Source: Hyphomicrobiales bacterium (GTDB taxonomy: Bacteria > Pseudomonadota > Alphaproteobacteria > Rhizobiales > Beijerinckiaceae). Taken from it: 64,000 nucleotides of DNA. How positions within the stretch are numbered: the stretch's first letter is position 1; the number at the start of each line of letters is the position of its first letter. The translations under genes were made by a program, and so were the position numbers. This document shows, piece after piece, positions 1-7,757 of the stretch. The notes beneath the pieces were generated by a model, which was not told where the DNA came from, ran no database searches, and was given only the letters and a program-made list of their open reading frames with translations. The DNA lies in contig JADJVD010000004.1 of assembly GCA_016716745.1 (NCBI GenBank), positions 372,001 through 436,000 on the forward strand, in the 5' to 3' direction.

Positions 1-706
1 TGCCGGCGCGGAAGAAGGGCGCGAGCAGCACGAGCCTGGCCACCGAGCTGACCTCGAGGCTGTAGAGATGCATGACGCCGTCGTCGATCTCGGCGGCATG
101 GTGCACGGCGTTGCCGCCGCCATAGTAGCGGCCGTTGCCGACGGCGACCTGATAGGTTTTCGCCCGCACGCGGTGTTCGCCGTCGTAGATGCTGACGGTG
201 AAAGGCCGGGCGCGCCACAGCACCTTGATCGCGGCGATGACGTAGCCGAGCCGGCCCCAGCGCCGCTTGATCGACGGGTCCAGCCGTTCGGCCAGCTCCG
301 CCGACAGGCCGACGCTGGCGACGTTGAAGAAGGGGCGGCCGTTGACCTCGCCGACGTCGATGTCGCGCAACGCGCCGTCGACGATCACCTTCGCCGCCTC
401 GGCGAGATCGAGCGGCAGGCCGAGCGTGCGGGCGAGATCGTTGCCGGTGCCGAGCGGCAGCAGGCCGAGGGGCAGTCCGGTCTCCATCAGCCCGCGCGCG
501 GCCGCGTTCATCGTGCCGTCGCCGCCGCCGGCGACGACGAAGCTGCAATCCTCGCGATGGGCGAGGATGAGGTCGGAGAGGTCGCGGTCGGTCGGATCAG
601 GCGTCACCAGTTCGACGCCAGCCGCGCGCAGCACGGCGACCGCCGCCTCGACGCTGTCGGCGCCGTTGCGGCTGTTGGCGTTGACGAGGAAGAGGGCGCG
701 CGTCAC
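1..706 (-). CDS. YegS/diacylglycerol-kinase family lipid kinase (3' end outside window)
   Basis: Lipid kinase of the diacylglycerol kinase catalytic family (YegS/BmrU type), expected to phosphorylate a membrane lipid at the cytoplasmic face. Read from a GTG at 706, the 235 visible residues hold the nucleotide-binding GGGDGT motif (residues 60-65), LGTGND (85-90) and a GNGRYYGGG stretch near residue 190, all typical of the family. The gene runs off the left edge, so the C-terminal part of a normally 290-320 residue protein is missing. No ATG lies in frame near the start; the GTG follows a purine-rich GGAGCC stretch. It is transcribed divergently from the gene at 797. The lipid substrate cannot be told from sequence. 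Confidence 0.88.
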   Translation of the reverse strand, partial: MTRALFLVNANSRNGADSVEAAVAVLRAAGVELVTPDPTDRDLSDLILAHREDCSFVVAGGGDGTMNAAARGLMETGLPLGLLPLGTGNDLARTLGLPLDLAEAAKVIVDGALRDIDVGEVNGRPFFNVASVGLSAELAERLDPSIKRRWGRLGYVIAAIKVLWRARPFTVSIYDGEHRVRAKTYQVAVGNGRYYGGGNAVHHAAEIDDGVMHLYSLEVSSVARLVLLAPFFRAG

Positions 707-796
707 GTCGGCTCCGGGCGGTGGGCGATCATCATAGCCCCTGTCCCTGCCGGGCGTTCCTGGCGATAAGGTGGCGCGAGCGGGCGGGGCGCGGGC

Positions 797-1399
797 ATGA
801 TCGACACGAGCGAGGCGGGTTGGCGCAGGCCGTTCACGGCCGTGCTTTGGGCCATTCCGGCGGCGATCCTCGCGCTCGAGATCGGCGTCGTCGGTTACGC
901 CCTTTCGGTCGGCTCAAAGCAGTTGTTCAAGGACGGGGTGGACTGGTCCTACGACGTCGCGCTCTACGGCGTCGTCGCGCTGGTGTTCGGGCGCGGGGCG
1001 ACGGCGGAGCGGGCCTCGGCGGCCTTCGTCGGCCTCGTCATGCTGGTCGCGGGCCTGCATACGCTGTGGGATCTGTGGGACAAGATCGTCGCGCCGCGCC
1101 CCATCGAGCCGTTCGTCCTCGGCTTCTCGGCGGCGAGCGCCATCCTCGTCGCGCTCGCCATCATCGCGGCGATCTTCCCCTTCCGGCGGATCGACAACCC
1201 TGTGGTGCTGGCGACCTGGCTGTCCTCGCGCAACGACGCGATCTCGACCACCTTCTATTCCGCCCTCAACCTTGCGGCGCGCGCGATCCCGGATCTGCGC
1301 TGGCCGGAATGGGGGCTCGACCTGTTCTCGGCCGGTCTCGCCTTCCAGGCGGCCTGGGCGGTCTGGCGCAGCCTGACGCGCAAGGGCGGGCTGGCGTGA
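797..1399 (+). CDS. CDF-like (cation diffusion facilitator-type) integral membrane protein
   Basis: Polytopic membrane protein of 200 residues with hydrophobic segments near residues 14-36, 50-66, 72-90 and 110-130. The C-terminal third (SSRNDAI near 143, then a tryptophan-rich helix ending in AAWAVWR) resembles the last two membrane helices of cation-diffusion-facilitator exporters, and there is no cytoplasmic CDF domain after them. Family membership is inferred from this similarity only. Zinc, cobalt or manganese export would be the default guess, but the metal-site residues are not convincingly complete. It stands between a divergent lipid kinase and, 64 bp downstream, the carboxylase subunit gene on the same strand. 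Alternative: an uncharacterised membrane family. Confidence 0.6.
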   Translation: MIDTSEAGWRRPFTAVLWAIPAAILALEIGVVGYALSVGSKQLFKDGVDWSYDVALYGVVALVFGRGATAERASAAFVGLVMLVAGLHTLWDLWDKIVAPRPIEPFVLGFSAASAILVALAIIAAIFPFRRIDNPVVLATWLSSRNDAISTTFYSALNLAARAIPDLRWPEWGLDLFSAGLAFQAAWAVWRSLTRKGGLA

Positions 1400-1463
1400 G
1401 GGGTTGCGGCCGCGCGCGGCGTGGTATGAAGAGGAAACGGCGCAGCGCGCCCCGGGGAGGCCC

Positions 1464-3455
1464 ATGCTGAAATCGGTCCTGATCGCCAATCGCGGCGAAA
1501 TCGCCTGTCGCGTCATCGCCACCGCGCGCCGGCTCGGCCTGCGCACCATCGCGGTCTATTCCGACGCCGACGCCGAGGCCCCGCATGTGCTGATGGCCGA
1601 CGAGGCGCACCGGCTCGGGCCGCCGCCGGCGCGCGAAAGCTATCTGCTCGGCGACAAGATCATCGCGATCGCCAAGGCGAGCGGGGCGGAGGCGATCCAT
1701 CCCGGCTACGGCTTCCTGTCGGAGAACGCCGACTTCGCCGACGCCTGCAAGGCGGCAGGGATCGTGTTCGTCGGCCCGCCCGGTTCGGCCATCCGCGCCA
1801 TGGGCCTGAAGGACGGCGCCAAGGCGCTGATGCAGAAGGCGGGCGTGCCGGTCGTGCCCGGCTATCACGGCGAGCGGCAGGACGCGAAGTTCCTGCGCGA
1901 GAAGGCCTACGAGATCGGCTACCCCGTCCTGATCAAGGCGGTCGCCGGCGGCGGCGGCAAGGGCATGAAGAAGGTGGAGACGCACATCGCCTTCGAGGAG
2001 GCGCTGGAGAGCGCCAAGCGCGAGGCGGCGAACGCCTGCGGCAACGATCACGTCCTCGTCGAGAAATACATCCAGAGCCCGCGCCATGTCGAAGTGCAGG
2101 TGTTCGCCGACAGCCACGGCGAGGTCGTGCATCTGTTCGAGCGCGACTGCTCGCTGCAGCGCCGCCACCAGAAGGTGATCGAGGAGGCGCCCGCGCCCGG
2201 CATGACGCCGGAGGTGCGCGCGGCGATGGGGCGGGCGGCGGTCGAGGCGGCGCGCGCGGTCGGCTATGTCGGCGCCGGGACGGTCGAGTTCATCGCCGAC
2301 GGGGCGAAGGGGCTGCGGGCGGACGGCTTCTACTTCATGGAGATGAATACGCGCCTGCAGGTCGAGCATCCGGTGACGGAGGCGATCACGGGGCTCGATC
2401 TGGTCGACCTGCAATTGCGCGTCGCCTCGGGCGAGCGGCTCACCGTGTCGCAGAACGCGCTGACGCCGCGCGGCCATGCGGTCGAGGCGCGCCTCTACGC
2501 CGAGGATCCGGAGAACGGCTTCCTGCCCTCGATCGGCAAATTGTGGTCGCTCGATCTGCCGGACGCGCCGGTGTTCGCCTTCGAATCCGGCGAGCCGATC
2601 CGCATCGATTGCGGCGTGCAGGAGGGCGGGGAGGTCTCGCCCTTCTACGATCCGATGATCGCCAAGGTGATCGCGCGCGGGGCGACGCGTGACGAGGCGC
2701 TCGACGCGCTGTCGGAGGCGCTGTCGGAGACCATCGTCGCCGGGCCGCGCACCAACGTCGCCTTCCTGAAAGCGCTCGCCGACGCGCCGGACTTCCGGGC
2801 CGGCAGGTTCGACACCGGCTTCATCGACCGCAACGTCGAGTCGCTTGGGGCGACGCCGCGTCCGCCGGACGCGCAGTCGCTGCGCGTCGGCGCGGCGCAG
2901 ATCTATTTCGGCGCGCAATGGCGCCACAGCGTCGCCGAGCCCGACTCGCCGTGGTCGGCGACGGACGGCTTCCAGCTTTCGGGCGCGCGCCGGACGCCGC
3001 TGAAGTTCCTCGCCAATGGCGAGGTCGCCGAGGCGATTCTGGCGTGGGACGGCACGGGCGCGGACCCGCAGGCCGAGATCGACGGGATTCTCGCGCCGAT
3101 GGCCAATCCGCGCGGCGACAGGGCGACGCATGTCGTGGATTTCGACGGCGGCGCCTACATCGTGCGCGCGGGGCGGCAGACCGAGATCCGCCCATATGAC
3201 CCGCTCGACGTCGACGTCGAGGGCGGCGACCACGGCGACAGCGTGGTGAAGGCGCCGATGCACGGCAAGCTCGTGGCGCTGTTCGTCGCGCCCGGCGAGA
3301 GCGTCGCCAAAGGCCAGAAGCTCGCCGTCATCGAGGCGATGAAGATGGAGCACATGCTGGTCGCCCCGCGCGAGGGCGTCGTCCACGCCGTCGGCGGAAC
3401 GCCGGGCCAGCAGATCGCGCAGGGCGCGATGGTGGTGGCGGTGGGCGAGGCGTGA
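1464..3455 (+). CDS. Biotin-dependent acyl-CoA carboxylase alpha subunit (methylcrotonyl-/propionyl-CoA type)
   Basis: Carries the biotin carboxylase and biotin carboxyl carrier halves of an acyl-CoA carboxylase; it carboxylates biotin with ATP and bicarbonate and hands the carboxyl group to a beta subunit. The 663 residues start with LKSVLIANRGEIACRV, followed by the ATP-grasp loop GGGGKGMK (162-169), the catalytic EMNTRLQVEHP stretch (293-303) and a C-terminal biotinyl domain with EAMKMEH, biotinylated at Lys627. Length and GYHG/RHQKVIEEAPAPGM details fit methylcrotonyl-CoA carboxylase alpha best, though propionyl-CoA carboxylase is possible. The ATG at 1464 follows GGGGAGG. No beta-subunit gene lies in the window, so the partner must be encoded elsewhere. 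Confidence 0.92.
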   Translation: MLKSVLIANRGEIACRVIATARRLGLRTIAVYSDADAEAPHVLMADEAHRLGPPPARESYLLGDKIIAIAKASGAEAIHPGYGFLSENADFADACKAAGIVFVGPPGSAIRAMGLKDGAKALMQKAGVPVVPGYHGERQDAKFLREKAYEIGYPVLIKAVAGGGGKGMKKVETHIAFEEALESAKREAANACGNDHVLVEKYIQSPRHVEVQVFADSHGEVVHLFERDCSLQRRHQKVIEEAPAPGMTPEVRAAMGRAAVEAARAVGYVGAGTVEFIADGAKGLRADGFYFMEMNTRLQVEHPVTEAITGLDLVDLQLRVASGERLTVSQNALTPRGHAVEARLYAEDPENGFLPSIGKLWSLDLPDAPVFAFESGEPIRIDCGVQEGGEVSPFYDPMIAKVIARGATRDEALDALSEALSETIVAGPRTNVAFLKALADAPDFRAGRFDTGFIDRNVESLGATPRPPDAQSLRVGAAQIYFGAQWRHSVAEPDSPWSATDGFQLSGARRTPLKFLANGEVAEAILAWDGTGADPQAEIDGILAPMANPRGDRATHVVDFDGGAYIVRAGRQTEIRPYDPLDVDVEGGDHGDSVVKAPMHGKLVALFVAPGESVAKGQKLAVIEAMKMEHMLVAPREGVVHAVGGTPGQQIAQGAMVVAVGEA

Positions 3456-3468
3456 GGGGATCGCAGCC

Positions 3469-4323
3469 GTGAACGCCGCCGTCCCGCCGCCGCCGCAAGG
3501 CCCCGTCTACAGTTTTGACGCCTTCTCGCCGCGCGAGATCGCGGAGCGGATCGAGACGGCGGGCGTCGCCAAGGCGCGGCTGCCGCTGTTGCCGATGACG
3601 ATGCTCGGCATGTGCGCGGGCGCCTTCATCGGGCTCGGCGCGCTGGCGGCGACGATGGTGCTGTCGGACGCCAGCCTCGGTTTCGCCGCGCAGCGGCTCG
3701 TCGCCGGGCTCGTCTTCTCGCTCGGGCTGGTGCTCGTGTCGGTGGCCGGGGCGGAGCTGTTCACCGGCAACAATCTGCTGGCGATGGCCTGGGCGGACGG
3801 GCGCCTCGGCGCCGGCGAGGTGCTGCGCAACTGGGCCATCGTCTGCGCCGCCAATCTCGTCGGCGCGGTGGCGCTCGCCGTGCTCGTCGCGCTTTCGGGC
3901 CACGCCGGCATGAATGGCGGGGCGGTGGGCGCGACGGCGGTGAAGATCGCCGCCGCCAAATGCGGGCTCGATCCGTTCACCGCCTTCGTGCGCGGGGTGC
4001 TGTGCAATCTGCTCGTCTGCATGGCGGTGTGGATGGCGATGGCCGGGCGCAGCGTCGTCGACAAGGTGGTCGCCATCGTTCCGCCGGTGATGCTGTTCGT
4101 CGCCGCCGGCTTCGAGCATTCGGTCGCCAACATGTATTTCATTCCGCTGGCGATGATGCTGACGGCGACGACGCCGGACCTCGCCGCGCTGCCGGGCGCC
4201 GAGGCGATCACGCTCGCCGGCTTCCTGCGCAACCTCGCGCCGGTGATCCTCGGCAATCTGATCGGCGGCAGCGTGCTGGTGGCGCTGGTCTATTTTCTCA
4301 TCTACCGGCGCCGCCCGGCGTGA
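3469..4323 (+). CDS. Formate/nitrite transporter (FNT) family channel
   Basis: Inner-membrane channel of the FocA/NirC family, passing small monovalent anions such as formate or nitrite. The 284-residue protein has a short cytoplasmic N-terminus and six hydrophobic segments, with FNT-like landmarks: the GAELFTGNNL loop (near residue 95), GVLCNLLVCMAVW (near 180) and GFEHSVANMYFIP (near 215). The start is a GTG 11 bp after the carboxylase stop codon, so the two genes are probably co-transcribed. No formate dehydrogenase or nitrite reductase gene is nearby, so the transported anion is open. Length is normal for the family. Confidence 0.92.
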   Translation: MNAAVPPPPQGPVYSFDAFSPREIAERIETAGVAKARLPLLPMTMLGMCAGAFIGLGALAATMVLSDASLGFAAQRLVAGLVFSLGLVLVSVAGAELFTGNNLLAMAWADGRLGAGEVLRNWAIVCAANLVGAVALAVLVALSGHAGMNGGAVGATAVKIAAAKCGLDPFTAFVRGVLCNLLVCMAVWMAMAGRSVVDKVVAIVPPVMLFVAAGFEHSVANMYFIPLAMMLTATTPDLAALPGAEAITLAGFLRNLAPVILGNLIGGSVLVALVYFLIYRRRPA

Positions 4324-4386
4324 GCGTCTCTGGATAACCCGCGCGACGCGCTTGCCGACGCGGGAGGGCGCGATAAGAGTCGGCTC

Positions 4387-4824
4387 ATGCCCCTGCACCT
4401 GCTGAAACTCTGCGTCGGCGCGGAGTCGATCGCCGACCTCGAGTCGTGGATCGGCGAGCGAATGCGCGCGGCGAAGAAGGCCGGGCGGCCGCCCGAGCAG
4501 ATCCATACGACGCGCATGGTCCCCAAGCGGATCGCGGAGCTGACCGACGGCGGCTCGCTCTACTGGGTGATCAAGGGGCAGGTCGCCTGCCGGCAGGAGC
4601 TGATCGACATCCGCCCCTTCACCGATGCGGACGGGATCTCGCGCTGTCACCTCGTGATGCAGCCGGCCGTCACCGCGGTGAGCCCGCGCCCGTGCCGGCC
4701 GTTCCAGGGCTGGCGCTACCTGCCCGACGCCGACAAGCCCCGCGACCTCTCGGCGGGCGACGCCGACGTGTCGCATTTCCCCGAGCCGCTGCGGCGGGAG
4801 TTGCGCGAGCTGGGGCTGATCTGA
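4387..4824 (+). CDS. DUF1489 family protein
   Basis: Small soluble protein of 145 residues that matches the alphaproteobacterial DUF1489 family from its opening LHLLKLCVGAES through THTTRMVPKR-like text, YWVIKGQVACRQ and the C-terminal FQGWRYL segment. The family has no established function. It lies 60 bp after the FNT channel gene on the same strand and is followed immediately by the palindromic repeat array, which probably marks the end of this transcription unit. No signal peptide or membrane segment is visible. Many alphaproteobacteria carry one copy, which suggests a core role. Confidence 0.88.
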   Translation: MPLHLLKLCVGAESIADLESWIGERMRAAKKAGRPPEQIHTTRMVPKRIAELTDGGSLYWVIKGQVACRQELIDIRPFTDADGISRCHLVMQPAVTAVSPRPCRPFQGWRYLPDADKPRDLSAGDADVSHFPEPLRRELRELGLI

Positions 4825-4834
4825 GGGGTCTTCC

Positions 4835-5537
4835 GTCATTGCGAGCGGAGCGAAGCAATCCAGCCTGTGGGCGGACTGGATCGCTTCGTCGCTCCGCTCC
4901 TCGCAATGACGGGGAGGGGCGCCGGGCGAAAGGCCCCCGTCGCCGTCATTGCGAGCGGAGCGAAGCAATCCAGCCTTCGGGCGGGCTGGATTGCTTCGTC
5001 GCTGTCGCTCCTCGCAATGACGGGGAGGGGGCGCGGACTTTCCGCCGTGATTGCGAGCGCAGCCCCGCTGTCATTGCGAGCGGAGCGAAGCAATCCAGCC
5101 TGCGGGCGGGCTGGATTGCTTCGTCGCTGTCGCTCCTCGCAATGACGGGGAGGGGGCGCGGACTTTCCGCCGCCATTGCGAGCGCAGCCCCGCCGTCATT
5201 GCGAGCGGAGCGAAGCAATCCAGCCTGCGGGCGGGTTGGATTGCTTCGTCGCTATCGCTCCCCGCAATGACGGGGAAGGGGCGCGGACGTTCCGCCGCCA
5301 TTGCGAGCACGGCCCGGCCGCCATTGCGAGCGGAGCGAAGCAATCCAGCCTTCGGGCGGGCTGGATTGCTTCGTCGCTTCGCTCCTCGCAATGACGGGAA
5401 GGGGGGGGCTGCGTGGATTGCTTCGTCGCTTCGCTCCTCGCAATGACGGGGAGGGGCCGCGTGGATTGCTCCGTCGCTTCGCTCCTCGCAATGGCGGGGC
5501 GGGGGGCCGCGTGGATTGCTTCATTCCTCGCAATGAC
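4835..5537. repeat. Array of palindromic extragenic repeats (family A), 5 full and 3 half copies
   Basis: Five near-perfect inverted repeats of about 76 bp begin at 4835, 4945, 5070, 5195 and 5320. Each has a left arm reading CATTGCGAGCGGAGCGAAGC and a complementary right arm ending in CTCGCAATGAC, with a short GC-rich centre. Copies 2-5 start exactly 125 bp apart, so this part is a tandem duplication of palindrome plus spacer, and the spacers carry a further left-arm fragment (for example near 5047-5064). Three right-arm half copies follow at about 5414, 5461 and 5511. The array fills the gap between DUF1489 and the VWA gene and has no credible coding content. Same family as 12727-12801 and 40949-41224. 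Confidence 0.93.
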
Positions 5538-5646
5538 GGGTAGGGGCGTGGGGCCGGGGCGGCAAATTCGCGCGGCTTGTCTTGCGCGCGCCGGACGGGG
5601 CCCCGACATTTACGGAAATGTCACGCCCGGCGGAGGCGCTCGAGAG

Positions 5647-6348
5647 ATGACGGACAAGGTTCCCGCGCGGCCTCAGGCCAAGACGGCGGTCGACGAATTC
5701 CTCGCCCGCGCCAAGGCGCTCGCGCCGGTGCGCGAGGAGGACGTGGCGGGCCGCCTGATCTTCGCGCTCGACGCCACGATGAGCCGGCAGCCGACCTGGG
5801 ATCTCGCCCAGTCGTTGCAGGCGAAGATGTTCGAATCGGCGAACGGCTTCGGCGGCCTCGCCGTGCAGCTCGTCTATTTCCGCGGGCTGAACGAGTGCCG
5901 CGCCAGTCGCTACGTCACCGGCGGGGCGGGGCTCGCCGCGCTGATGTCGCAGATCTCGGTGCGCGGCGGCCATACGCAGATCGGCAAGGTGCTGACGCAT
6001 GTGCGCGAGGAGGCCAAGGCCCATCGCGTCGGCGCGCTGATTTTCGTCGGCGACGCGATGGAGGAGAATTCGGACGGGCTCGCCGTGCTTGCCGGCGAAC
6101 TCGCCATGCTCGGCGTCAAGGCGTTCATGTTTCAGGAGGGCGCGGACGCGGTGGTGCGGCGCACGTTTCAGGAGATCGCGCGGCTGACCGGCGGCGCCTA
6201 CGCCGCCTTCGACGCCTCGGCGCCGGCAAAGCTCGCCGACCTCCTCGGCGCGGCGGCGGCCTATGCGGCGGGCGGGCGCGCGGCGCTCGAAAATCATGCG
6301 CGCAAATCCGGCGCGGCGGCGCAGGCGCTGCTCAGCCAGATGCGCTAA
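5647..6348 (+). CDS. VWA-domain protein of unknown function, paired with a J-domain protein
   Basis: Soluble protein of 233 residues with a von Willebrand factor A-like fold: LIFALDATMS (residues 37-46) gives a metal-site motif of DxTxS form, a GGHTQIG stretch near 111 and a LIFVGDAMEEN strand near 134 supply the later metal-site positions. It has no signal peptide and no membrane segment. The ATG at 5647 is preceded by GAGAG; longer in-frame openings would translate the repeat array. The J-domain gene starts 9 bp downstream, so the two form an operon. VWA proteins mostly act as metal-dependent assembly or chaperone adaptors, but the role of this pair is unknown to me. Confidence 0.8.
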   Translation: MTDKVPARPQAKTAVDEFLARAKALAPVREEDVAGRLIFALDATMSRQPTWDLAQSLQAKMFESANGFGGLAVQLVYFRGLNECRASRYVTGGAGLAALMSQISVRGGHTQIGKVLTHVREEAKAHRVGALIFVGDAMEENSDGLAVLAGELAMLGVKAFMFQEGADAVVRRTFQEIARLTGGAYAAFDASAPAKLADLLGAAAAYAAGGRAALENHARKSGAAAQALLSQMR

Positions 6349-6357
6349 GAGGGGGCG

Positions 6358-7098
6358 ATGCCCAATCTCATCCTCGGACTCGCCGCGCTGGTCGTCGCGC
6401 TCTGGCTCGTCAACGCCTTCACCAAGGCGAGCCCGGCCAAGCTCGCCTCGCTGACGCGCGGGGCGGGGGGCGTCGGCGGGCTGCTCGGCGCGGTTCTGCT
6501 GCTGCTGCGCGGACAGGCCGGGCTCGGCATGCTGCTGGCAGGGTTCGCGCTGTATCTGCTCGGCTACCGGCGCGGGCCGTTCGCGGGCGGCGGGTTCGGC
6601 GGATTCAACTGGGGCGGGTTCGGCGGCGGCGGCGCCTCGCGTTCGGCGGCGCGGTCGGCGAGTGTGGAGATGGAGCTCGATCACGGCTCCGGCGGCATGA
6701 CGGGGCGGGCGACGGCCGGGCCCTTCGCCGGGCGCTCGCTCGACACGCTGTCGCAAGCCGAACTGATGACGTTCCTGAATTACTGCGCGGCCAGCGACCC
6801 GGAAGGCGCGCGGCTTCTAGAGGCTTATCTGGACCGCCGGTTTGCCGGATGGCGTGCGGCAGGAGAGGGCGAGGCCGACGCGCGGAGCGGCGCGGCGGGC
6901 GGCCGCGCGCGTGCGGGCGGGATGACCGAGAACGAGGCCTATGAGGTGCTCGGCCTTGCGAAAGGCGCCGGGCGCGACGAGATCGCGCGCGCCCACCGGG
7001 AGCTGATGAAGAAGCTGCACCCCGACGCCGGCGGCTCGACCCATCTCGCCGCGCGAGTCAACGAGGCCAAGGATGTCCTCTTGCGACGCCATACCTAA
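6358..7098 (+). CDS. Membrane-anchored J-domain (DnaJ-like) protein
   Basis: Putative Hsp70 co-chaperone of 246 residues. The N-terminus (about 3-20 and 33-66) is hydrophobic and likely spans the membrane; a Gly/Phe-rich GGFGGFNWGGFGGGG linker near 80 and a helical middle part (near 120-155) follow. The last 60 residues form a J domain with the diagnostic HPD tripeptide in KKLHPDAGGS. The arrangement (N-terminal anchor, C-terminal J domain) recalls mitochondrial Pam18/Tim14 and bacterial DjlA-type proteins. It follows the VWA gene by 9 bp and probably functions with it. The DnaK recruited and the client are not known. Confidence 0.85.
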   Translation: MPNLILGLAALVVALWLVNAFTKASPAKLASLTRGAGGVGGLLGAVLLLLRGQAGLGMLLAGFALYLLGYRRGPFAGGGFGGFNWGGFGGGGASRSAARSASVEMELDHGSGGMTGRATAGPFAGRSLDTLSQAELMTFLNYCAASDPEGARLLEAYLDRRFAGWRAAGEGEADARSGAAGGRARAGGMTENEAYEVLGLAKGAGRDEIARAHRELMKKLHPDAGGSTHLAARVNEAKDVLLRRHT

Positions 7099-7163
7099 CT
7101 CCGAACGCCTGTACGCTACGCGAAAACGGTTGACGGTTTGAGTTCGGCGCAGCGCGCGCCGCC

Positions 7164-7757
7164 TCAATTCTTCGTGGTGAAGCAGGCGAAGCCCGACCGC
7201 TTCAGTTCGCGGCAGGCGGCTTCCGCCGTGCCGGTCTCGAGGCCCGCGAAGCGGGCGCGGTAGAGGGTCGAGTCGCCCTTCTGCACCTTCTCCGTGTAGG
7301 ACTGGGCGGAGGCCAGCTTCGACCGGCTCTCGGCGCGGGCGCGGGCGATCAGGGCGTTCGCCTTGGCGATGTCGTCGGTCGCGCCGATCTGGATCATCGT
7401 GCCGGAGCGGACGGGCGCCTGCTCCTTGGCGTCCTTGCGGGCGACCTCGGACTTGCCGGACTTCTCGGCCTTGTCAGCCTTTTCGGTCTTGTCTGCCTTC
7501 TCGGACTTGCCGCGGGCGGCTTTGTCCGACTTCTCGGCCTTCTCGACCTTGTCGGCCGTGCGGACCGGCTTCGGCGGCTCGGGCCGGGTCTCGACCCTGG
7601 CGAGCTTCGGAGCGGGCGTCGTCGAGCCGATGTTCGCCGGCGGGCGGCCGGCGGGGCCGGCGACCCAGCGCAGCGGCGAGGGGGTCGTCGCCGAGGCGAC
7701 GACGGGCTTCTGCGCGCCGATGACGCGGGTCGCGCCGGAGACGGAGGCGGTCGTCAC
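7164..7757 (-). CDS. SPOR-domain C-terminal part of a split D,D-carboxypeptidase
   Basis: Open frame of 197 residues beginning with GTG inside the stop codon of the DD-carboxypeptidase gene (GTGA overlap). It has a Pro/Ala-rich beginning, a Lys/Glu/Ala-rich low-complexity middle (about 70-115) and a C-terminal SPOR domain (about 118-197, ending in GFACFTTKN), the module that binds denuded septal peptidoglycan. It has no signal peptide of its own, so it could not reach the periplasm if made alone. In Hyphomicrobiales a SPOR domain is often fused to this carboxypeptidase. Reading back across the junction gives a smooth SAPVREDETVTT continuation if one C is added at 7776-7779, so I take it as the tail of a frame-broken gene. 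Confidence 0.7.
   Translation of the reverse strand: MTTASVSGATRVIGAQKPVVASATTPSPLRWVAGPAGRPPANIGSTTPAPKLARVETRPEPPKPVRTADKVEKAEKSDKAARGKSEKADKTEKADKAEKSGKSEVARKDAKEQAPVRSGTMIQIGATDDIAKANALIARARAESRSKLASAQSYTEKVQKGDSTLYRARFAGLETGTAEAACRELKRSGFACFTTKN

Noticed and set aside
68..769. Plus-strand open frame at the left edge
   Set aside because: It is antisense to a lipid kinase with intact GGGDGT and LGTGND motifs.
4835..5537. CRISPR array
   Set aside because: Repeats are ~76-bp palindromes with spacers that are themselves repeated; there are no short identical repeats with unique spacers and no cas genes.
7754..7757. Programmed frameshift or GTGA-coupled separate SPOR gene
   Set aside because: The SPOR part lacks a signal peptide and the upstream frame reads smoothly into it after a single-base change; an indel is simpler.
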